Shown piece after piece: positions 13,534 through 27,587 of a stretch of 60,562 nucleotides of DNA (positions within the stretch are counted from its first letter, which is position 1; every line of letters begins with the position of its first letter). A model generated the notes under the pieces. That model had not been told where the DNA came from. It searched no databases and worked only from the letters and a program-made list of their open reading frames with translations. The translations under genes were made by a program, and so were the position numbers. The stretch is from Acanthaster planci (taxonomy: Eukaryota; Echinodermata; Asteroidea; Valvatida; Acanthasteridae). The DNA is taken from positions 113,127 to 173,688 of the forward strand of contig NW_019091370.1 in assembly GCF_001949145.1 (NCBI RefSeq), given 5' to 3'.

Positions 13534-16500
13534 TTACATGCCAATGGTGTAGGACCGTCCATTGATGTTGTGTATAGGCATGGTGACTGGCTCAGATACA
13601 CACCACTCATACCAAACATTTCGTGGAGTTGAGTTACGCCAAAAATGAACCACTAATTCCGACTTGGCAGTCACATGGACAGGTTCCTGAATAGAAAAAA
13701 CAAGTCAAAATTAGCACTGGAATTCCTTGGCTGTAAATCTAGAGATGAATCCACTTATATTCCTGTCCTTGTGTGCTGTAAGTCGACACCTGCTACTGTT
13801 TTAGAACCGCTTCATATCAGAACAGCATCAATGCTAGCATTGATGTTTCATATTCTTATTCCAGAAGAAACAAGCACAATTTGTCTTTACTATTGTGTTT
13901 TACCGGCCCAGAATGATTGTGTGACAGGACAAGATAACCACGTCACGGTCGCCGTTAGACATATTAGCGAGTGTTTGCACTCACCCCTGCAGTGTTAAAC
14001 AAGAATATGCAGGGATATGCAGCTAAGCTTAAAAGATTCTTTTGTCACCCTTAATTTCCCTCTGAAATATAAGCTAAAAAATCAAGTTGAAGACATAACA
14101 AAACAACTGTTGACTACTGTGAGATGGGATGTGACATTTGGAAAGCCTGAGGGACTAATAGCACCTTCAGCTTTGCCTTAGCAGTAAGTATTACTTGGCA
14201 TTTAGTGTTGGGCACTGAGTCCTTCGGTTTTCAAAATATCATATCACACATACAGCAATCAACAATTGTTAAAATATCAAACAGATCTCCATGTTATCAT
14301 ACACACATACCTTCAAGGGGAAAAATATTGAGAACCAGCTGAACATTCCTTCAGAGAATGTCTTAGGGTTGGTACCTATTGATAAACAAATAACACTAAT
14401 ATAAGATTCCTGTTAAATAAGTAGGAAAGTAGGAAAAATTGTGAAGTTCCATAATTAATGCATTTTTTTAAATCAGCAAGTTATTGGGGTCTGTTTGTAT
14501 TGATCATTCCTTTCAAAACAAAATGAAAGGTTCATTTCCTTTATTAGTTTCACATGATCATCCATCTCCAATCTCTCTTTTAAATTTGCACACCTAAGCA
14601 ACTTTTCAGGCCAGTTTCATGATATAGAGTTAGAGGGAAAATACTTTCAGGCATTCACATGATGACGGACACATTTAAAAATCATAAGTCTTGTAATATC
14701 AGAAATTTCAGACAAATGTTCCATGATTTGGAGAATCAGAACACAGCTCAAAAACCTGCACAGTGCATGAGCATGCACCTTTTCAAACCCTCTTCCATGG
14801 CCAATGAAAACACTTACTCAAGATGATATCTTTGTAGAGTACTGTATCAAAATATCCAGCAAAGCCATGCACTTCTGCGTCGTCCTCCATGATGAAGCCG
14901 ACTGATTTGTAGCGTGTATTGTCCAAACTGTTCTTATTGGGGTGGGTGAAGGTAAAGAGAGGTACAGAAGGAGCCAGACGGGTGACATTGTGGAGATGGA
15001 CGACATAAGGAGTCTCAAAGTGGGCCTGAGGGAGAACCAGAGGATATACCAAACTTGACCAATGCGGAACACTCTCCCTGTCACCACTGGATATTTATGA
15101 GATCTGGTGCAATACAATGATATGTATCACTTTGATATCATCACAAACAGGTAAAGGCATGGCAAAGTCTGAGCATTCCTCTCATCATACAGAAGACTAA
15201 CACGTTACTCTCTCATTCATCAAGGATTTCATTTCTCTTTCTGTGAAGAAATAGGACAGACAGTACACTCAAAGTAAATACTGATGCCATTCCATCAACT
15301 TTACAACACGCAGCAACAGAAAGACAGATTCCTTACATCTTGGTTCTTATCTTTATCCTTGCACAGGCGGACTTCATTGTAGAGTTTATGAGACATGATT
15401 GGGCTTAGATGAGATGTGTACGTACAAGGGATACTTATACAATCCTCTGTAAAAAAAGAAATTCAAGGATTTTCATTAAAATACTGACACCATTCAAACT
15501 GAACAGAGAGAAATGGCACAATTTTCCTTAGCAAAATCAAAATTTCATTTGAATAAGAAAGGTGCCAATCTGCTACACCTGCATCAAAGTTAACCATTTG
15601 GTGGCTGATTCTGTACACAGCACATTTCAATCTAGCTGAGGGTTCAGATGCATATTTTTGTGACAAAGAGTCAAAGACAAAGAAACAAAGAGTCAAATCA
15701 GGACCTGTCAAATTACCCACAAGGCATCCTAGCAATAAACCACCATCTTACCTTTCAGAAATGGCTGTGCTCCATCTAGACATTCAGGGGACAGCTCATT
15801 ATCACCAAATGCTCCAAGAAGTTCACTGACAATGATATCTGCCTTGACAGGTGCCTCCCAATCTCTCATATCACTTTGCACTATGGTCACATTATCTCCC
15901 CATTTCTCCTCTTTCAGAGTAAACAGTCTGGAGAGAATTCGGTAGATCAAATGTTAATGAAATCTGACTGGTCTAGTCCCAGCACCTTCCTTTGTAAAAT
16001 ATTCATGATGAAATATATGACAGTTTGTTATCGCCTTCTCCTTTTTTAGCCAGTGAAAGGGAAGGGGTGGGACAAAGTATCTACCTTCCTAACTATCACA
16101 GGTGAAAATCTAACATAAACCATGCCAAGAGCTGATGAATGAAATTAAAGGATGATTAAGGAAGGATGAAACATGAACCTCCTTCTAAATGTATTCAACA
16201 CTCACGTTACAGCTGCGTTGGGGTTCTTCTCAACAGCGTACACTTCAATCTTTCTGTCGGCTTGCTCAGCTGCTTTGAGAGAAGCAGTGACAAGAGGTCC
16301 CCTGCCTGCCCCAAGCACCATGACTACACTACAGGGAAAAAAATGAAACAGTAAGAGTATAGTGCCACATACTTTTGAGCTTGCTTTCAAGAAACACATT
16401 CCGTTTTAGCAGTGGGGTTCTATTTTTCAATTTCAGGCACTTGAATCATCCTGAAGAACCCAGGATGATTAAGGATATCAAATCGGAGGACAAGTATTAT

Positions 16501-19500
16501 GACATGTTTGTGAATAGAGCATTAAATTTGGAACCTAGTGTCTTTAAATGAATGGCCTAAAATGTGACGCTTTCTTGTAGGTATCAAAGAAATATTTGAA
16601 GGTTCAACATTTGGAATCTCACACCACCAGCACTTACGAAATCTTGGTGTCCTTTTCACTGTCTGGTACCCTGTCTTTGAGTGCCTGAAATACAGCCTTC
16701 TGGTAGCTAGTGTATTTGACTGGATCCTTCTCAAATATTTCATAGGTTTGGGATTCCAGATTGTCAGCCAATGGCTGAAAACAAAACACACAAAAACAAA
16801 TTGAAACAAAGCTGCAACTTCAGTCACGTTTCTTATTTTTTACATCACATCACTTTTACAAATGAAATGTATACATTTATACATTTTTATCAGTTCTGTT
16901 TACTATAAGAATACATGGATCCATTAAAGTTCTGCTCACTTGTTGCCACTGTGCAAAACAAGTCCAGTTGCTCATCCAAAATCCAAGAATCAAATCCTCG
17001 ATAGTCTTCCACCTCCGTCAATTTAGCACGATCATGACGTTCAAGACAATAACGCATGTAACGATATTGACGTACATGTACTGTACAATGCATGGAAATA
17101 CACAATCACACTGCAACTGAAGTGCAATAGTGCCTATTCGCCCCCTGTTCATCATAGCGTTAATTTTGACGAGTGAAGGGTTTCTACTGCTACTCATGCA
17201 GCTTCAATGCACAAACAGCGGAATGCCAGCGACACATTTCTAATGCACGCATTACGAGGCCGGCTCTGGACTAGCTTACATAGAGTTGAATACACAACTG
17301 TATGATTTCGTACCTAGGAGTTGGAAATCGTAAAAATCATGGTCTGGATCAGACAGTCGTGAACAGACTAAACAAATCGTAAAAATTACGCCTAAATCGT
17401 ACAAGTTGGCATCTCTGCATGTAGCAGTGGAGAGAAGCATGTGTTTTTTCCACATGTGCAGTAGGTCGGGCTAGCTGGATTGGTGGGGGATGTGGAGGCA
17501 GGATGTAAGCCTTTGCATTCTGGATGCCTAGGATATCTCCACTGCTTTGAAGTATTTTTGATGTTTAAGGCATACCTGCAATGGGCACTGTAGATAGTCT
17601 TCATATCCCTTGGCAAAGGCTTCCACACCTGTCAGAGGTTGTTGATTCTGGAAGAGATGGTCCATGTACTGTTGGTAGGCTCTTATACCTTTGTCTGGAT
17701 GACGATTGATACCTGTAATCATCATCTGTACGTCAAGCTGGAGAAAAATGACATGATGCAATAAATCATGGCAACTTTATTCTATTGACTGAATATGGGA
17801 CCGTCAAAAAGACTGTCCAAGCCTGATTACCTGACATCCATCTACGGACATATAGTCAGTATCAACTGATACACACAGGAGAGTGGTCATGCCTGACCAA
17901 AATAGGTGCAAAATATCACCATTTGTTTGCATTTTCACTAAAGATTTACATGTACATGGCCCAACGACTTATACGTTGTATAGGGCTTCCATAACATGAG
18001 ATCTGTGACATCAGCTGAGTAACTCAAAATCTTCTACATAAATTTTACACCTGTTGATTAACTTAAATACATAATCCAAGTTGCACAAACACATCCTGTT
18101 TTGAAGACACGGTAATCCATATATCAAGGTACCTACTCTGAATAACTTATGGGCTAGTTGTTGGTGGGCCTTGGAGAGCACTGGATAACCTTTCTTGTTG
18201 GTCAAGAACAGCGTAGTTGAGAATATAGCACACTTCAGTGGTTCACCGAGCCATCGATTGATAACAGACTGGGCAGGTAGATCTGCAGAAATCTCCAGAG
18301 CTGAAGTCAAAGACAAATACACCATAATGAGACATTACAAATTGAATCCAGTCTCCTCGAGTTGTAAGGTGAAGATAATGAAGTGCTATACATGAACAAG
18401 CCGGGAACCAATCAAAACCAGTGAAATTCTATGCTGTTCTAACAGGTGGTCTGCTTTGGCCAAACCAAAGTCGTCTGTGATCGACAATGGACAAATTTTG
18501 AATGAGGTAATGGAATCATTTAGCTGTCTAGTAATTGAACTAAAATGATTTCACAACTTCATATGTTGTTCTACTGAAATGCTTGGTCATGTACATGTAA
18601 GCAATAAAAAGTCAGTGTGGAAGTCCAATATGTACATCCCGACATGTACTACCTTAAAGTAGACATCTGAAAAAACTAAAGACTACCCTAAACCACTAGG
18701 CCTTCCAAAATCCTCCATTTTGGGGGATTATGCACAAACTTCATTCATTCATTCTTTATTTCCGCCTAATTATATACAGTAAATTTATGACAAGAAGGGA
18801 AAAGGTTGTGGATGGGATCCCATAGAAGCAGTGCTTGTCGAGTAGGATCCCCTTTGGAGGTTTTTTTGGGGGGGTTTGGGAACATCATGTTGGTTGCTGG
18901 GCTGAAACTGTTTTTTTTTGGCAGAGTCGACTAACACCTTTACTTTTGCCATGAACAAAGCAGACACGTGCCTTTGTTTTAAAACATTGCAGGTCAGGAT
19001 TGTGTAATTTATGACCAGCAGCAGTGAACAATAGAACACACTGTCCTTGGGTACATGTATATTGTCAACGGTATACTAAGCAACCGTATGCACTACTATG
19101 TGACCGATTTTTAGTACTTCATTAACCATTCATCCTCAATCCTCCAAAACCAACCAGAGGATTTTGGAGGATTGAGGTGGGTTAGGGTTAAAAGCCACAA
19201 TTCCATTAGTGTTAGGATTTTACTACATACCTACACCTAGTCTCTTGTGGTGATGGCAAACCCTACGTAGTGTGTTCCACCAATGCCAGGGATCCTGGCT
19301 GGTTGGTACAATGTCACTGTCCTCCATGACATTGTTACTGCCACTAGACTGTTGCTTGGTGTCATTCTCAACAAGGTCATCAGTCAGGCGAGATGGAGCA
19401 ACCATCGGGACTTGAATCCACACCTTTTTGATCAAAAGGTACAAGCCGGATGTTCAGATTTGTAGTATTTAATGTTGTAATAACCAAAAAGAGCAACTTT

Positions 19501-22500
19501 TTTTTGTACAGAGACTGAATAATGCATAGAAGATTTGCACTTTGTGCGAAAGTTTGCACACCATCTCTTCAGGGCAAAGATTCCAAATGGAACTAACTGG
19601 ATGATCATTTGCTTCTGAGAAGATTACCTTGGTACTCCTTGGAGGAATGAAAACAGGGTAATAAGTCAAACCCCAAAGTGTTTTGAGGGTCTGGTAAAAC
19701 AAGGGTCAACGATACCTACCTGATGGTTGCTGTGGCCCTGCATATGGCTTAGCAAACAGCGTCCAAGATTGGCACATTTGCTGTTACTCAGAGGAACCAA
19801 GACAGCAGGCACACTGAGATGAGCTGCATAAGCCAGTTCCTGCTTCAAGGCAGCCTGTGAGTTCTTGCGAGTTATTTCATCATCTGAATCTAGTTGTAAC
19901 CATGGTGACAACTTGCCTACAACAAGAGAACTCCAATCTGTAGACACAAAGCAAACGGAATAAGTTAATGCTTCAAACCCAAATCCTCTGGGAAAACTAA
20001 CACTCACACAAATATTTTATGATTATCCTTCAGCACTATTCCAAAGTAGCATTACAGTCTCCTGAAGATGCTACAAGGAAGCCAGGATGATGTTTATTTG
20101 CTTTGCTTTAGTTTACTCATACAAGACAATAATGTGATCACATTTGATAATTCAATATCTTTAAGGTATCTGAAATATGAGTAACGTCATACCTTGGCTT
20201 GAGAGAAAGAGATCCGACCTAGCAAATGCTCCTTGTCTGTCCTTGGCTTTACCTTCCAGGAATTCACGCTTAAACCGTGGGTGAACTAGAGGCATTGCTG
20301 CAAAGTCAAACCTGCCAATATGTGTACAATATCAGATACTAAAATATTTTATCATAACTAGGACGAGTGGAAGCAAATATCGCTGACATTGCACATATGT
20401 GAGTTACTAGAGTGTGTTGATACTGGAAGGAAAGGTAAGCAAGGCATTTTGGCATTTCTGTTAAACATTCAAAGAAACAGGGTCAATATACCCCCGGCGC
20501 TGAACGTCCTTTTTTCAAAGTGCTCCTGAACACTTTAGCGACCCTGTTGCCTCCATTTCAACCAGACCAAAGGCAGTTTTCCGCGATCAAAGTGGTTTTG
20601 ACAAGTCTTGCTGGTGGAGTTCTTCGCTTGGAAACCAGAGTAGGAAAGTGAATTCATCACACCACACTTTATTTCTTAAATCGAAATAAAATACCCAAAC
20701 CCCATGCCCTGCCTGGAGATTACATTGAATCTGATACCATTGTTCTCAATCAGCGACGACTCCTTGCGACCCAGGGCAGGGTGTTTTCAGGGTCAAACAA
20801 ACCCTAAAATGTAGTTGGCACAATTTGCCTTTTGGGTCCCTTTTGCATTCCATCTCTTTTAGGGATGGACATCCTGAATGTCTAGCAGTTACCTGTACTT
20901 GTGCAACATTGAATGTCAAATGATGAAAAGTAATCAACTTCACACCAGTGATTACTTTGTGATCTGCCAATCTTAGTATGGTAGGCCTGATGCACTATTT
21001 GCCAATAATTCTACCATCAATGATCAACTAATAATCCTTTTTCGAGTCAACTTCGACCCAAATCTGGACACTGAGTTCTTTAAATTCACGTGAATGTAAC
21101 AACTTGAACTTCCCTTACTAAAACCACTGTTGCTATACCTTGTGATTCGGGGCAAGCTTTTGCTTAGTTACACAAGGGACGCCTTGCAACAATACACTGT
21201 TCTCAGTGGATAAGAAGGGCAGAAAGGAACCAGTCCATTCCAGAGATGGTGGTCGCTATGCAAAAGCTTGCCCTGAATCACGAGGTATAGCAACAGTGTC
21301 TTTAGTCTGGGGAATTAAAATCGTTATGTTTATGTGCAGTCAGATAACTCAGTGAACCAGATTTTATTCAAGTTTAACTCGCAAATGGCATATTACCTTT
21401 TCTTTACAACTATAATGTTACCTCGCGGGTTCGGAAGATTTTTTTCAAAAAAGGGAAGTAAAGTCAGCATGAGTGTAGATTTCACTGGATGGAAGGACAT
21501 GACCAAGGCAAATATACAATGTGATGTGCCTAATCATGCTTATCAACCGATCACGCAAAACAAGTAATATGCCTCATTGCTGTTCAGCGCAACCTTTGAA
21601 AGTGCACCACAAATTTCAAATTTGCACAACTTGCACAATTTTCCTTGCTTAATTTATAGTACATTCCGCATATTTGAAATCTGAGCGCAATCTTTGAACG
21701 TGCGCAATTTTTGTGCCTCGAACAGTGTGATTTTAAAGGGAGTCACGATGTTTGGCGTTCGACCAGGCCCGGCTGCGGCAGGCAGGCAGGCAACCGGCAG
21801 CGCTGGGATTTTCTATTCCCTTTGAAGTCTTCAACTATCTGGCATCAGTCAAGCTGGGGGTAAAGGCTAGGATTCCCATACAAACCAGTAGTTTTGGGGG
21901 GTCATTTCAAAATCCTTATTTTCTCTGATTATTACTGATTTTGTCTGGGATCCCACATTTTATTTTATTGCAGATATATTTCCAATTCATGTATGGCTCT
22001 GAGAATTTTCCAAATTAAATGTCTACATGGGAATTTAAAAATAGCTCTTGTGAGGAATTTTTTTCAGAGGGAAAAAAGTCAAAATGAAATGTTGAGAGGA
22101 GAATTTAACTGCCCTCACATGGCAATATTCGTCAAAATGCTCGAGCGGTGAAATTTCTTGCAGGCGGCCGGCCGGCGGGCAGCCAGGTGGCCGGCGTGAC
22201 GTACCATGGCACACTGTACACGCAACACATCATGCACCAAACAGACCCAACAAAATTGTGCAGAAGCTGATGTCAGTTTCTTATGTACGACTGTTGCCTG
22301 TGGCTCATATTCACAAAATTTCAATTGCTGGGAGCAATTTTAATGGCAATCACGGCAATATCTGTGGTTGTGCAAAATTTAATAGGACCTTTTTAAATTT
22401 GTGTATTTTCAGAGATTGCGCTCAACACTGCTAATAGTACTGCATCATGGGTGATATTGCACAATGGTAGAAAGACACTGTGGGAAGGAAAAAGGAGTAA

Positions 22501-23012
22501 ACATTGCCCGATTTTCCATCCCACACTGTCTTCCAACCATAGTGCAAAATCACTCATGCAGTGTCAGAGGTCACATGGATGAGGCATAAATGGATAAAAC
22601 ACCACGAAAATTATCATGATGGATTTAACCTCGGCTACTTCCTGAACAGTAAGGCACTACTTTGGAGCTGTGCCTTACTGTTCAGGAAGTAGGCCCAACA
22701 AACGATTTTAAGTTAGGCCTTCATGTTTTTAGGTGAAATGCCAAGCGTCCCCATTAGTGTCGGAAATAGACACGGTCCGGTAAAGAGAGCATCCCAAACA
22801 TGTCAATCAATTTGGGCTCTCACGGTAACAGTAAAAGTACGCTTCAACTCTTCGTAATCGCTCAAAATGAGCATGAAAATATTATTTTGAAGATTCACAA
22901 TAAAATGTAAATCTTAACCATACCCTGCAACCGAAGCCAATTGCGTGGAAGACGATATGTCAGGGACACAATGCAAGTCTCGACCACAAGACACATGTTG
23001 CTGGCCCGCCAT
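13534..23012 (-). CDS. PRMT5: Protein arginine N-methyltransferase 5, complete
   Basis: PRMT5 symmetrically dimethylates arginines of histones, Sm proteins and other targets, working with WDR77/MEP50. Thirteen exons (minus): 23012-22924, 20311-20193, 19937-19720, 19423-19231, 18300-18137, 17737-17576, 16774-16638, 16328-16206, 15927-15752, 15446-15337, 15025-14818, 14375-14311 and 13686-13534. They sum to 1917 nt, 638 aa (human 637), all phases consistent. The N-terminal TIM-barrel starts [23 protein letters not shown]-binding motif I is LGAGRGPL (366-373). The double-E loop [11 protein letters not shown] gives Glu437 and Glu446, equivalent to human E435/E444. Phe329 in [11 protein letters not shown] matches human F327, the residue that favours symmetric methylation. 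The C-terminus is GRSYTIGM. All catalytic residues I can check are present. Intron 1 (2.6 kb) holds three hairpin elements. The gene is head-to-head with the UPF0489 gene. Confidence 0.97.
19122..19191. mobile_element. TTAA-flanked mini-palindrome, copy 1 (PRMT5 intron 4)
   Basis: TTAA (19122-19125), a 62-bp palindrome with CCTCAATCCTCCAAAA and its complement, then GTTAGGG and TTAA (19188-19191). It shares termini and the GGATTGAGG-GGGTTAGGGTTAA phrase with the copy at 31946-32004. The left end is diverged (CCATTCATCC). Confidence 0.6.
21124..21300. repeat. Foldback element with 40-bp arms (PRMT5 intron 1)
   Basis: The arm at 21124-21163 (CACTGTTGCTATACCTTGTG then ATTCGGGGCAAGCTTTTGC) is repeated inverted at 21260-21299 with a few mismatches, separated by about 95 bp. 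Structure is like a small MITE. No coding sequence. Confidence 0.75.
22439..22562. repeat. 124-bp imperfect hairpin (PRMT5 intron 1)
   Basis: The left half beginning ACTGCATCATGGGTGATATT pairs with the right half ending AATCACTCATGCAGT over about 46 bp with scattered mismatches and a loop of about 30 nt. It could be a MITE or a pre-miRNA-like fold. Nothing in the sequence decides. Confidence 0.6.
22635..22692. repeat. Perfect 23-bp hairpin with 12-nt loop (PRMT5 intron 1)
   Basis: The arm at 22635-22657 (CTACTTCCTGAACAGTAAGG then CAC) has an exact inverted copy at 22670-22692. The loop is 22658-22669. No mismatch in either arm, unlike the older elements nearby. Confidence 0.85.
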
Positions 23013-23016
23013 GTTG
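23005..23016 (-). promoter_or_regulatory. TISU/YY1-type initiator at the PRMT5 start codon
   Basis: The minus strand reads CAACATGGCGGG across the ATG. The TISU consensus is (C/G)AA(C/G)ATGGCGGC, so 11 of 12 positions match. TISU elements bind YY1 and direct translation from very short 5' UTRs. The fit also supports the chosen start. Confidence 0.6.
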
Positions 23017-23321
23017 AAGTTAAAGGACCGTTCCACTATCAATCAGAAGGTGGACCACCTATATGTTCAGATCTTCATATATTTAATAAGGAAAATTTGT
23101 AAAAGTAGTAAAGAAAATGTGTGAACATAACTGTTTTTATTTTTATCTCCACAATTTTATTAATTAAAAATGTTTCAAAAATCGTACATTTTCTCAATTC
23201 CCGATTACACCCACCCCCAGAATGAAAGGTTGGGCCTAGGTCGATTCGCGCGCTGCTGCAGCGCTGATGATGCATGTTCGTTTGCTTGCAGTGCTATGCA
23301 TGCTGTACGTGTGTTCTGCAA
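23013..23321. promoter_or_regulatory. Divergent promoter shared by PRMT5 and the UPF0489 gene
   Basis: The two start codons lie 309 bp apart on opposite strands, so both transcripts must start within this interval unless there are untranslated upstream exons. The half near PRMT5 is A/T-rich (23080-23200). The half near UPF0489 is locally G+C- and CpG-rich (23235-23275). I see no convincing TATA box. Confidence 0.65.
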
Positions 23322-26321
<3,000 letters not shown>

Positions 26322-26517
26322 AAAGTACAGTACTGAAAACTATTTGGTTAAACATTCATATCGGTTGCCTCTGGTGACACCTATCTGGTCACACACACCC
26401 TTTCAAATCTCATCATGGGTGTCGTAGGGGGTTCTTGCCCTCCTGAAAAGAACTTGGAAACTAAGAAAAAAGACATGAAGATGAAATGGGATGAAAATGA
26501 CCAATTTACGTGAAAAA

Positions 26518-26523
26518 AATAAA
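26518..26523 (+). terminator. Candidate poly(A) signal of the UPF0489 gene
   Basis: AATAAA 197 bp after the stop codon, in A-rich context with a T-rich stretch about 20 bp later. Confidence 0.4.
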
Positions 26524-26921
26524 ACCCTTGAAATTTACCCTTCCAGTTGTTTAGTTTTAACTGATGAGTCCTTTGCAGTTTGCACACCCCACACCCAGAA
26601 AAATTTGGCAATGCCTATGAATTCCATGTTTCTGGTCAGGATAGTGTAAAGCAACATGATCAGTGCATTCATTAAATCAATGTTGACCTTCAGATTAACA
26701 TGATTCAGTCCCTGAATCCTTCATCAATTAGCAGTTGTCATCTGTAAAGCTGTAAAAAAATTCAACAACCAGGGCACATTAGGTCTAGTTGATTAAAAAT
26801 GCTGTCAATTTCAAACAGTCACAATCATTTGAAAAGAACTTCGGTATTTCTGTATTTATTAAAGTTTAAATCTAGTGTTTAAAGTTTCCGGAAAAAACTA
26901 AACATGACGTAAGAACCGAAT

Positions 26922-27458
26922 NNNNNNNNNNNNNNNNNNNNNNNNNNNNNNNNNNNNNNNNNNNNNNNNNNNNNNNNNNNNNNNNNNNNNNNNNNNNNNN
27001 NNNNNNNNNNNNNNNNNNNNNNNNNNNNNNNNNNNNNNNNNNNNNNNNNNNNNNNNNNNNNNNNNNNNNNNNNNNNNNNNNNNNNNNNNNNNNNNNNNNN
27101 NNNNNNNNNNNNNNNNNNNNNNNNNNNNNNNNNNNNNNNNNNNNNNNNNNNNNNNNNNNNNNNNNNNNNNNNNNNNNNNNNNNNNNNNNNNNNNNNNNNN
27201 NNNNNNNNNNNNNNNNNNNNNNNNNNNNNNNNNNNNNNNNNNNNNNNNNNNNNNNNNNNNNNNNNNNNNNNNNNNNNNNNNNNNNNNNNNNNNNNNNNNN
27301 NNNNNNNNNNNNNNNNNNNNNNNNNNNNNNNNNNNNNNNNNNNNNNNNNNNNNNNNNNNNNNNNNNNNNNNNNNNNNNNNNNNNNNNNNNNNNNNNNNNN
27401 NNNNNNNNNNNNNNNNNNNNNNNNNNNNNNNNNNNNNNNNNNNNNNNNNNNNNNNNNN
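26922..27458. other. Assembly gap (537 N)
   Basis: Continuous run of N. Its stated length may be an estimate. Any ORF crossing it is an artefact. Confidence 0.99.
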
Positions 27459-27587
27459 CTGATTACCGAAGCATCATCTTCTCTTCGGTGTTCATTCCAA
27501 CTCTGCTTCCAAAGTGCAACGTTACAGGCTAATCTTCCAAGTAAATTCAATGTTTATCCTTTACAAAAGAGGCCATTTCCTCATCTG

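Larger units (their letters stand above)
26322..27587. other. Intergenic region of two convergent 3' ends, with assembly gap
   Basis: Holds the 3' UTRs of the UPF0489 gene (plus) and NOP9 (minus). Positions 26922-27458 are unresolved N. A minus-strand AATAAA at 26855-26860 may serve NOP9. No gene is visible in the resolved part. Confidence 0.6.

Noticed and set aside
26879-27550. 223-aa minus-strand ORF
   Set aside because: It only exists because it runs through the N gap.
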